Of a DNA stretch of 64,000 bases, positions 57,304 to 64,000 are shown piece after piece. The position numbers and the translations under genes were made by a program. The stretch comes from Chlamydiifrater volucris. Its GTDB lineage: Bacteria; Chlamydiota; Chlamydiia; Chlamydiales; Chlamydiaceae. The first letter of the stretch is position 1. Each line of letters starts with the position of its first letter. Where the stretch lies: positions 1,054,001 through 1,118,000 of the forward strand of contig NZ_LR777654.1 of NCBI RefSeq assembly GCF_902806995.1, written 5' to 3'. The notes beneath the pieces were generated by a model that was given only the letters and a program-made list of their open reading frames with translations, had not been told where the DNA came from and ran no database searches.

Positions 57304-58995
57304 TTATTTTATTTTATTCACAGTAGGTTTTTCTTCTTCAAGCAGATCAAGAAAGGCTCGCAATTGCTTAGATCTTATGGGGTGGCGCATTTTTCTCAAT
57401 GCCTTAGCTTCTATTTGTCGGATACGTTCTCTAGTAACATTGAAAGCAGAACCGACCTCTTCTAAAGTCTTGGGCTTGCCATCCAAAAGTCCAAAGCGGT
57501 GTATCAAAACAAAACGCTCTCTTTCTGTTAAGGTTTTTAGGACTTCTTTCATTTTATCTTTTAGCATGGAGTAGCCAGTAGCCTCCGCCGGAGATTCTAC
57601 ACCTGTATCCTCGAGAAAATCTCCAAAGGAGCTTTCTCCACCCTCTCCAACTTCAGCCTGTAGAGATATAGGGTGTTGGGCTATTTTATAAATTTCCCGA
57701 ACACGATCTGGAGTCAGACCCAATTCCTCAGCAAGCTCTTCCGGAGTAGGTTCTTTCCCCGTTTCCATCATTAATTTTTTCGCTCCACGAAGGACTTTAT
57801 TGATAGTCTCAATCATGTGGACTGGGATTCGTATGGTCCTAGCTTGGTCTGCTATGGCTCGGGTAACTGCTTGTCGGATCCACCATGTAGCGTAGGTGGA
57901 AAACTTGTAACCTCTACGATACTCGAATTTTTCCACGGCTTTCATCAAACCCATATTTCCTTCTTGGATGAGATCTAAAAAAGATAACCCTCTGTTTGTG
58001 TATTTTTTTGCAATAGAAATAACTAGACGCAGGTTGGACTCCACCATTTCCTTTTTTGCTTCCTGACTTTTATCCATCCATCGTTGTAGCATTCGAACAT
58101 CCTTTTTGAATTCTTCTAGGGTTCTGCCTGCTGCTACTTCTCTATTTCTCAATTTTCTCCTTGCAGCAGACAACTTGGCCGCTGCAAATTTATTGCGCTC
58201 TGCCCTCACCTTAAGATCATTGATTTCTTCCTCCAGACTTAGGAAAGAATCATAAGCTTTGAAGACGACTTCGCCAAAATCTTCCGTGACGTTGTGTCGG
58301 CAGTGAAAGCATCTCAGATAAGCCTGAGTCCTAATACGACATTTCTCCAAAGCATCATTGAGTTTAGTGATTTCAGCTTTAGACAAATTGGGCTCTCTGA
58401 GTTGGAGTAAGAGGTTTTCTAAAACAGAGTCTTCCTCCTTCAGCAAGTTGATTAGCTTAGGAAGAAGCTCTAAGAAACGGGCTTTGTCTTCGACTTCTTT
58501 TTCAGAAATAATTTTATCAAAACGCTCCTTTCCGTTTATCAGGTAATTAGCTATGGAAATAGCTTCCTTAGTGGAGTAGCGAAACCTCAGAATGATGCGC
58601 TCTATTTGAATTTGAGCCTTCTCTATTCTTTTAGAGATTTCTACTTCCTCTTCTCTAGTGAGCAACGGAACTGTACCCATCTCCTTCAGGTACATTCTTA
58701 CAGGGTCGTCTGGAGTTCCTTCGCTTCGTCTGGCGAGACCTTCAAGTTCTTTAGCTTCCTTTTTTCGCTCTTTTTGACGCTCCACATCGGCTTGGTTAAG
58801 AACTTGAATATCCATCCCCGTGAGAAAGATAAGGACCTGGTCAATTTGTTCTGGGGTGTCAAAACTCATAGGAAGGATATCATTGATTTCTTCGTAGGTA
58901 ATGAATCCTTGATCTTTTGCAAGAGCTACTAACTCTTCGAGTTTTTTTTGAGGTTCTTCCTCCAGAGAAATGTCTGCGTCAGTTTTTGTATTCAT
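57304..58995 (-). CDS. rpoD: Primary sigma factor sigma66 (RpoD)
   Basis: A 563-residue sigma70 protein. Region 1.2/2 [21 protein letters not shown], region 2.3-2.4 [20 protein letters not shown], region 3 [13 protein letters not shown], region 4.2 [20 protein letters not shown]. An acidic region 1.1 precedes. It directs RNA polymerase to the main chlamydial promoters. It reads leftward into folC2, as in other Chlamydia, but without the usual folate genes between. Confidence 0.98.
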   Translation of the reverse strand: MNTKTDADISLEEEPQKKLEELVALAKDQGFITYEEINDILPMSFDTPEQIDQVLIFLTGMDIQVLNQADVERQKERKKEAKELEGLARRSEGTPDDPVRMYLKEMGTVPLLTREEEVEISKRIEKAQIQIERIILRFRYSTKEAISIANYLINGKERFDKIISEKEVEDKARFLELLPKLINLLKEEDSVLENLLLQLREPNLSKAEITKLNDALEKCRIRTQAYLRCFHCRHNVTEDFGEVVFKAYDSFLSLEEEINDLKVRAERNKFAAAKLSAARRKLRNREVAAGRTLEEFKKDVRMLQRWMDKSQEAKKEMVESNLRLVISIAKKYTNRGLSFLDLIQEGNMGLMKAVEKFEYRRGYKFSTYATWWIRQAVTRAIADQARTIRIPVHMIETINKVLRGAKKLMMETGKEPTPEELAEELGLTPDRVREIYKIAQHPISLQAEVGEGGESSFGDFLEDTGVESPAEATGYSMLKDKMKEVLKTLTERERFVLIHRFGLLDGKPKTLEEVGSAFNVTRERIRQIEAKALRKMRHPIRSKQLRAFLDLLEEEKPTVNKIK

Positions 58996-59187
58996 GCTTG
59001 AAGTTGTGCCTCTTTGGGAATCAATAAAGCGTTTATCTATTGGTTGGAATGCAGTTTATCTCAATAAGCATAGGAAAGCTAGGTATTTTTGAATCAGAAA
59101 GACGTAGGGGATTGTAAATAAAAAAATTTACACTTAACAGTATTTTGTTTGATGAAAACTATTTTTTTAACAAAGATAGGAGCGCCG

Positions 59188-59241
59188 ATGAATGTGTTCA
59201 TAGAATTTGTTTCTCAATTATTTCATCATGGTTTACAATGA
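59188..59241 (+). CDS. Candidate 17-codon leader peptide of rpsT
   Basis: ATG to TGA, product MNVFIEFVSQLFHHGLQ, with AGGAG (59178-59182) five bases before the ATG. This is a better ribosome site than most genes here have. It lies 58 bases before rpsT. The stop overlaps a second ATG (ATGA at 59238) opening an 8-codon frame that ends inside the next hairpin. Very short, so chance cannot be excluded. Confidence 0.45.
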   Translation: MNVFIEFVSQLFHHGLQ

Positions 59242-59252
59242 GCGCCCTTGAT

Positions 59253-59276
59253 GACCCCTCTTAGGGTCTGTTTTTT
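59253..59276 (+). terminator. Terminator-like hairpin in the rpsT leader
   Basis: Stem GACCC/GGGTC (59253-59257 with 59264-59268), 6-base loop, then TGTTTTTT. Only 5 bp, but G/C-only apart from one pair and followed by T6, 22 bases before the rpsT start. It could act as an attenuator controlled by translation of the leader ORF just upstream. Confidence 0.55.
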
Positions 59277-59298
59277 CAATTTTTTTGACTGGAGTCTT

Positions 59299-59583
59299 AT
59301 GGTCACCAAAAAAAACGCGAAGAATGCGAAGGTTAAACGTTCTAGTGCAGAAAAGAGGGTGATAACCTCTAAGAAGCGTAACTTGATTAACCAAAGTTTT
59401 AAATCAAAAGTTAAAACTGTTGCTAAAAAGTTTGAGGCTTCTTTGAAAACGAAGGATTCAGCTCTTATCTCCGAAAGTTTGAATAACCTCTATAGTCTTA
59501 TAGACAAGGGTGTGAAAAGAAAGATCTTCAAGCTTGGTAAAGGAGCTAGGATGAAGTCTAGGGCAACAGCGAAGGTTGCTTAA
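59299..59583 (+). CDS. rpsT: 30S ribosomal protein S20
   Basis: A 94-residue basic protein starting [14 protein letters not shown] with GGAG 4 bases before the ATG. An in-frame ATG at 59251 would add 16 hydrophobic residues not found in S20 and is rejected. S20 binds 16S rRNA early in 30S assembly. Confidence 0.95.
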   Translation: MVTKKNAKNAKVKRSSAEKRVITSKKRNLINQSFKSKVKTVAKKFEASLKTKDSALISESLNNLYSLIDKGVKRKIFKLGKGARMKSRATAKVA

Positions 59584-59615
59584 GTTTTTAACCCTCAAAA
59601 ATTAGGTGGTGTGTT

Positions 59616-60503
59616 GTGAGTGCTCTACCCTCTCTAAGTTCTATTTTTCGTTTGGGAACGCGTCCTTTGGGCGGTATCGATAACGTTCTGGCAGGTCTTG
59701 GTTGTAAGTCCAAGGTCTTGAGTGATTCTGCTGGTTTAATGTCCGATCTTTGCAGCGCTGCGGCACATTCTAGCTCGTTGGCGAAGCATATTTTGGCTAA
59801 AGATGTTTCTCAACGTCCCGGACCTGGAGGAAAGATTCCTTCTCCTTTGGGTGACAGAGAGCCTGTCTTTGCGAAAGTAGACTCTGTCCTTTCCAGCACA
59901 GCTCTTTTGGCAGAGGGAGCCGAAGCTCTCGGTCTTTGGGGTAGGTTTTTGACCGGACATCTGTTCTGGGAGACAACTGCTAATGGTAATTTTAGGTACA
60001 ACTCCCGAATGGGGTGTGACGGGGTCGTTCGCAGCGAAAGGTGTCGGAGGTCTTATCTGAGCATAGCAGGAAAGACTGCAGCTGTGGTTGGAAGGACTGC
60101 CGGTTTTGCCTCTGGGTTACATGCCAAAGGTTTGGTTGATCTTGGAACTCATGCGAGGTGCGTCGGTTACTCCGCTGGGGTTGCTTTCTTTGGGTCGGCG
60201 GTAGAGTCTTCTGCACAATTGTTAGAAGCTTCTTTGGATATTAAGCATGCTAGGGATTACTATGCAGAAATTTCTTCCAAAGAGGGTTTTGAAGGGGATG
60301 TTGCTCAAAATACACAAAAGAGTGTCAGGTGTTATCTGAGAGAGAAAGTTCTTTGCCTTATAAGTAATCTCTTAAACCTAATAGCGCTGCCTCTTAGTGT
60401 TGGATTAGTTACGGGATTTGGCTTTGTTGGGACTACTGTGTCTATCGTAGTTTGCCTCTTGGCTTCTGTCTTAAATATTCTTCGAGATTTCATAGAAGAT
60501 TAA
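59616..60503 (+). CDS. Probable inclusion membrane (Inc) protein, CT618 position
   Basis: A 295-residue protein starting at GTG 59616 with AGGTGG 7 bases upstream. There is no signal peptide. The C-terminal about 45 residues hold two hydrophobic stretches (CLISNLLNLIALPLSVGLV and VGTTVSIVVCLLASVLNIL) split by a short Gly turn: the bilobed pattern of chlamydial Inc proteins. Position after rpsT matches CT618, an Inc. The first 240 residues would face the host cytosol. Insertion into the inclusion membrane is inferred. Confidence 0.68.
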   Translation: MSALPSLSSIFRLGTRPLGGIDNVLAGLGCKSKVLSDSAGLMSDLCSAAAHSSSLAKHILAKDVSQRPGPGGKIPSPLGDREPVFAKVDSVLSSTALLAEGAEALGLWGRFLTGHLFWETTANGNFRYNSRMGCDGVVRSERCRRSYLSIAGKTAAVVGRTAGFASGLHAKGLVDLGTHARCVGYSAGVAFFGSAVESSAQLLEASLDIKHARDYYAEISSKEGFEGDVAQNTQKSVRCYLREKVLCLISNLLNLIALPLSVGLVTGFGFVGTTVSIVVCLLASVLNILRDFIED

Positions 60504-60527
60504 ATCTTTCTCTCTTGCGGCGGGTAG

Positions 60528-62072
60528 CTATCCTCCTGCCGCAAGTTTTTGCCCTTCGGTTTTTTGAAAAAAGAGCTTCCAGGTTGTGGGATCTGCCCAG
60601 ATTTCTACTGATCGTTTTGCTCTCGTCACGCCTGTATATATGAGAGAGAGGTCGAATTTCTCACTTCCTTTGGGTATCAACAATAGGACCTGTTCAAATT
60701 CGCTTCCTTGGCTTTTGTGAATAGATAGTGCATAGTTAAAGGAGTATTTAGGGATAGATTTTATAGGAATAGAGCTTCTGTAAGCAAAGAACACTCTTTG
60801 AGTCTTGGGATCCAATATTCCTACGTCTCCATTGTATAAGTCGAGAGAAGGAAAGCTATCTGTAATTATAATAGGGACCGGCAGAAGGGGGTTCTTTTGT
60901 CTGATTTTTCTCGAGATATGAATATTTAAATTAGAAGATCCCCAAGGACCGAGTCTTAGCGGAGTTAGAACACAAAAAGGACTATCGCCGGAAAGGGGAG
61001 ACTTCTCAGACAGTTTCTCAAGGAAAAGATCTGTGATGATATTGACAGCATTTTCTAATTCAGGAAGGGGCTGGGAGGGTACAGGATTTTTATTTAAAAG
61101 TGAAGAAGATATGTTTTGAACGAGAAGATTTTTTGTTCGTTTAACTTCTGTTAAATAGAAAGTGTTTTTTTCATACTTATGGATCCATTCTCTTAAGGGT
61201 TTTCCTGATCCGATCCCTATAGGAGGAAGTTGGTTTGGATCTCCTAGAATAGTGAGAGAAGCACTAAAGCTCTGATTAGAGGGGTTCCTGTGCCCTTTGA
61301 TTCCCTTTAAAATACTTAAAAGCATTCCCGTAGTTACCATGGAACCTTCATCTATAAGTATGAAATCAGGATGAGGAATGAGATCTCTGCTGATTTCATG
61401 AACTAACTTGTGGATGGTTTTTACGGAAATTTTAGAGAACAAAAAAGGGGAAAGATTTTGTCTTAGAAGAGAAGCCGCTTTCCCGGTTGGGGTTCCAACA
61501 GCGATCTTTTTTACTTGGTCGAATGATGCAAGAGTTTCTAAAATATGGGTAGCTAGAAAGCTTTTTCCTGTTCCAGGACCTCCACAAATAAAAGTGAGGC
61601 AAGAAGATATAGTATTGGCAAGAACAGTTTTCTGTTCTTGAGTTAGCAAAGTTGAAAGCTTGTCAGGTTGGGGTAGCTGCAACAAAGGTTTAGAACTGGC
61701 TAGAACATCCAATTTCTCGTAAAGTTTGCTTTGTTCTTGGAAACTTGGTTTAAAGAATAAAATGCCGTTGTCTTGGACAAAGAGCGAATCTTTGATAGTT
61801 AAAGGCAAGGAAAGAAACATCTGGTAAAATAGCGAAGGGCTGATACTTCTAGGAGAAGGAGAAATAGATGCTCTATGAACCAGGAAGGAGGAAACGCCAT
61901 CCCTTAGAACAGATGAGAGAGCGCACAAAAACAAAAGATCTTGGCTGCTTGAAATATCATGCGCATGTCTTAAAGCAAAAGCTATATCTATAGGGATGAA
62001 GTTTTTGTCTTCCAGTAGGAAAGAGACATCAAGACCTTTATACTTTTTTCTGTCAGTTGGGAATAATTTCAT
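60528..62072 (-). CDS. recD: Exodeoxyribonuclease V alpha subunit (RecD-type helicase)
   Basis: A 514-residue SF1 helicase with Walker A GGPGTGKS (164-171), DEGSM motif II, GDPNQLPPIG motif III and VTRAKRSV motif VI; SIHKSQGSEF is motif V. It could complete RecBCD with recB/recC at 40-46 kb, or act alone as RecD2. Its start overlaps the upstream gene's stop by 20 bp. Confidence 0.9.
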   Translation of the reverse strand: MKLFPTDRKKYKGLDVSFLLEDKNFIPIDIAFALRHAHDISSSQDLLFLCALSSVLRDGVSSFLVHRASISPSPRSISPSLFYQMFLSLPLTIKDSLFVQDNGILFFKPSFQEQSKLYEKLDVLASSKPLLQLPQPDKLSTLLTQEQKTVLANTISSCLTFICGGPGTGKSFLATHILETLASFDQVKKIAVGTPTGKAASLLRQNLSPFLFSKISVKTIHKLVHEISRDLIPHPDFILIDEGSMVTTGMLLSILKGIKGHRNPSNQSFSASLTILGDPNQLPPIGIGSGKPLREWIHKYEKNTFYLTEVKRTKNLLVQNISSSLLNKNPVPSQPLPELENAVNIITDLFLEKLSEKSPLSGDSPFCVLTPLRLGPWGSSNLNIHISRKIRQKNPLLPVPIIITDSFPSLDLYNGDVGILDPKTQRVFFAYRSSIPIKSIPKYSFNYALSIHKSQGSEFEQVLLLIPKGSEKFDLSLIYTGVTRAKRSVEIWADPTTWKLFFQKTEGQKLAAGG

Positions 62073-63927
62073 TGCTACTTTTCTGGTGAAGACTCCTCTT
62101 ATAATCCATAAGTAAGTCTTGAGGCAAATGATTCTGGCATATTGTTAAAGCTCTGAGTACCTTGGTGTCGTTGATTTTTTCGCTTGGGGGAAGGTGATTA
62201 AAACATTCCAAAGCTTGTTGGTATTCTTTTTGTTTAGTTAAGCATAGCCCTAACAGACGGTAAAAATGAGAGCTTGGGGAAACTCTTATTAACCAGCGGC
62301 AATATAAGGCTGATTTTGCATAGTGCCCATGAGCAAATAAATACTCCGCATCGGCAAAGAAGTTAATGAGTTTTTCCTCAGACAGATTGGATCGGAAAGG
62401 GAGGTGTCTTTTCAATACGAAATCTTCTAGTTTTAGCAACCTTTCTACTTCGTGAGAAGTTTCTGCCTGAGAATAGGCCTTCTTTACGAACAAAAGTACA
62501 GCACTTTCGCATTTTATGTCATAATGGGTAAATTTTAGAAGTTCACTAAGGATGTTTAGTGCTTTTTCGTCATCATTTTGATTCCAAAGAGTTTTTGCTA
62601 AAGATACCAAAGAGTTTACAAGAGCTTGTCTGTCAATGTTGTAAGGTTGAATTTCTTCCCATAGAGACAGGTAATTTCGTAATTTTTTATTTTGCGGATC
62701 ATTTTCCAGAATCATTTCTTGAAGGGCTTCTTCTGAGAGCACTAGTCTATTGCTCAAAGAAAGACTGTCATCGAGGCGGTGGATAAGAGAAAGAAATTTC
62801 TTGGCTTGAAGAATATCTGATTTTTGAATGTTATGAGAAAGGTTGTTGGTTAGGTTGAGAATAAGTTCTGCCTTATAGCCGGAAAATGATTCTGATTGGG
62901 AAAGAAGCGAAAGGAAAACGAAGAGGTTGGAGATGTTTTCTTCTTCAAAAGTTTTTTCTATAAGTGAGACAAACTGTTGTGGATTTGGCGGCAGGGAGTT
63001 TTGTTTCCATATTTCTAACAGTTTTATGAGTACCGTTAATTTTTCTGGTGGGAATGAGGGTAAGTCTCCGATGAGGAGGGATAGAAGGAGTTCTGAAGGA
63101 ATAAAAGTTTCAAAAACTTGCCTTTGGTAGGTGTTAATTTTGGACAGGTAGAAAAGAATGGTTTCGTAATAGTTTATTTTATTGCCCTTTATCTTTTCAG
63201 CCTCGAGTAAATAGCTTCTGGCCATTAAGAGCATAAGAGCGTCATATTTTTCCGTATTCCAGGAAGTATCGTTTTTTATTAATTCTTGAATTTTTTTGTT
63301 TAAAATCAATCTGCCTTCGAAATAAGAATGAGTTTCTATATGACAACGAGCTTTCAAACAGTCCTTAATATCTTCTAACAATTGATTTGAAAGAATTTTT
63401 TCTTCTAGAAATTCTTTATTTTTAGGTTTTTGTTGTTCCCATAGGGTAAGCTGATCTAAAGCTTCTTTGTAATATGATTTTTGAGCGAGAATAAGTGCTG
63501 AGAAGAAGGACTTAAAACTAGACTGGGGAAAGTCTTTAATAAAAATATTGACCAATTTTTCTAGATCATTAGCTTGGTTGAGATAAAATGTGTTTAGAAT
63601 TCTTCTCGAGAGAACTTCTTTTTGTAAGGAAAGAAAAGAGTTATTTTTTTGTTTAGCGAACTCTTGATGTATTCGAGAAAAGCATTGTTCTGCTTCTTTA
63701 TATCTTTGTTCGTTTTGTAGGGAGATTCCTTGCGAGTATGTAAAGGACAGAACGCTATTTTCCGTCGAGGAGGGGTCAAAGCTTCTAGAAGAGCTTCTGA
63801 TCGTGGATTCCGAGGGGGAAGTTTTTTTGTTAGAATAGAGAGAAAAAAGAAAAAACATTCCATTACCTGCTATGAAGCATGAAAATATCAGTATTAGAAA
63901 CAAGTAAAGTACTTTGGTTGACTTCAT
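62053..63927 (-). CDS. Membrane-anchored TPR-like protein (CT651 position)
   Basis: A 624-residue protein with one N-terminal membrane helix (VLYLFLILIFSCFIAGNG) and a long all-helical body. The C-terminal segment at about 540-610 resembles tetratricopeptide repeats (ALYCRWLIRVSPSSHFYRLL, GLCLTKQKEYQQALECF). It is upstream of recD with overlap, as CT651 is of CT652 (recD). Periplasmic or inner-membrane location is inferred; no catalytic motif seen. A TATACT-like box lies about 50 bases upstream. Confidence 0.78.
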   Translation of the reverse strand: MKSTKVLYLFLILIFSCFIAGNGMFFLFSLYSNKKTSPSESTIRSSSRSFDPSSTENSVLSFTYSQGISLQNEQRYKEAEQCFSRIHQEFAKQKNNSFLSLQKEVLSRRILNTFYLNQANDLEKLVNIFIKDFPQSSFKSFFSALILAQKSYYKEALDQLTLWEQQKPKNKEFLEEKILSNQLLEDIKDCLKARCHIETHSYFEGRLILNKKIQELIKNDTSWNTEKYDALMLLMARSYLLEAEKIKGNKINYYETILFYLSKINTYQRQVFETFIPSELLLSLLIGDLPSFPPEKLTVLIKLLEIWKQNSLPPNPQQFVSLIEKTFEEENISNLFVFLSLLSQSESFSGYKAELILNLTNNLSHNIQKSDILQAKKFLSLIHRLDDSLSLSNRLVLSEEALQEMILENDPQNKKLRNYLSLWEEIQPYNIDRQALVNSLVSLAKTLWNQNDDEKALNILSELLKFTHYDIKCESAVLLFVKKAYSQAETSHEVERLLKLEDFVLKRHLPFRSNLSEEKLINFFADAEYLFAHGHYAKSALYCRWLIRVSPSSHFYRLLGLCLTKQKEYQQALECFNHLPPSEKINDTKVLRALTICQNHLPQDLLMDYKRSLHQKSSNEIIPN

Positions 63928-64000
63928 ATTGCGTAAGGGGAAAGTTGTTTTAGCGAGGTTTCTCTAATTGGTTGAGGTGTAATAGTATATTTGTTTTGAG

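Larger units (their letters stand above)
58996..59298. promoter_or_regulatory. Divergent rpoD / rpsT promoter region
   Basis: A 303-bp spacer. The rpoD side is featureless. The rpsT side holds a short leader ORF (59188-59241) and a terminator-like hairpin (59253-59276). An A/T-rich stretch with TTTACA near 59124 and TATTTT near 59140 might belong to the rpsT promoter, but spacing does not fit well. The leader repeats GAGCGCC twice (59181 and 59240). Confidence 0.4.

Noticed and set aside
59248-59298. Longer rpsT start
   Set aside because: The added hydrophobic residues are not S20-like, and GGAG serves the ATG at 59299; the DNA is a hairpin leader.

Overview
The window is chromosomal DNA from an obligate intracellular Chlamydiales bacterium, almost certainly family Chlamydiaceae. 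The evidence is a chlamydial type III secretion (T3S) cluster, three DUF582 effector genes, a sigma66-type rpoD, a GreA with a very long N-terminal extension, an oversized ThyX and recBC/recD. There is no mobile element, CRISPR array or rRNA. Gene order matches the classic C. trachomatis order only in blocks, so this is a rearranged relative: a deep Chlamydia lineage or a sister genus such as Chlamydiifrater is possible. I cannot name the species. Where C. trachomatis CT numbers are used below they come from memory.

Region by region. 1-11.2 kb: a leftward T3S operon running from a CT663-type chaperone through cdsD, cdsE, cdsF, cdsG, a CT668-type protein, cdsN (ATPase), cdsO, cdsP, cdsQ and pkn5 to the 5' part of cdsC (secretin, cut by the window edge). 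11.7-21.2 kb: hemA, then rightward parE-parC, two small hypotheticals, a structured 370-bp gap, rluD, a KH-domain gene, tRNA-Arg, and kdsA-lptC-lptB for KDO and LPS transport. 21.2-32.4 kb: an effector region with a Cys-rich protein, a 62-residue protein, three DUF582 proteins and a CT622-type effector. 32.5-53.9 kb: a CT623-type outer-membrane protein, murJ, nfo, rpsD, trhO, an LplT-like transporter, recC-recB, mreC, an aminotransferase, tRNA-Ala, greA, a small hypothetical, nqrA and hemB.

The hemB-thyX gap (53.9-54.18 kb) is the likely chromosomal replication origin. It carries DnaA-box-like sites beside TTTGTTTAAA iterons, and base composition switches there: the + strand is C-rich to the left and G-rich to the right, as expected for replication moving outward. 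To its right are thyX, a small gene, tRNA-Pro, folC2, rpoD, rpsT with a translated leader, a probable inclusion-membrane protein, recD and a TPR lipoprotein-like or membrane-anchored protein.

The most interesting points are: (1) the folate genes that normally lie between rpoD and folC2 in Chlamydia are missing here, while a ThyX (which needs no DHFR) remains; (2) the origin-like iteron block; (3) a short leader ORF followed by a terminator-like hairpin ahead of rpsT; (4) an unexplained structured region before rluD; (5) the DUF582 cluster with two small unknown genes in the same operon; (6) several synteny breakpoints.
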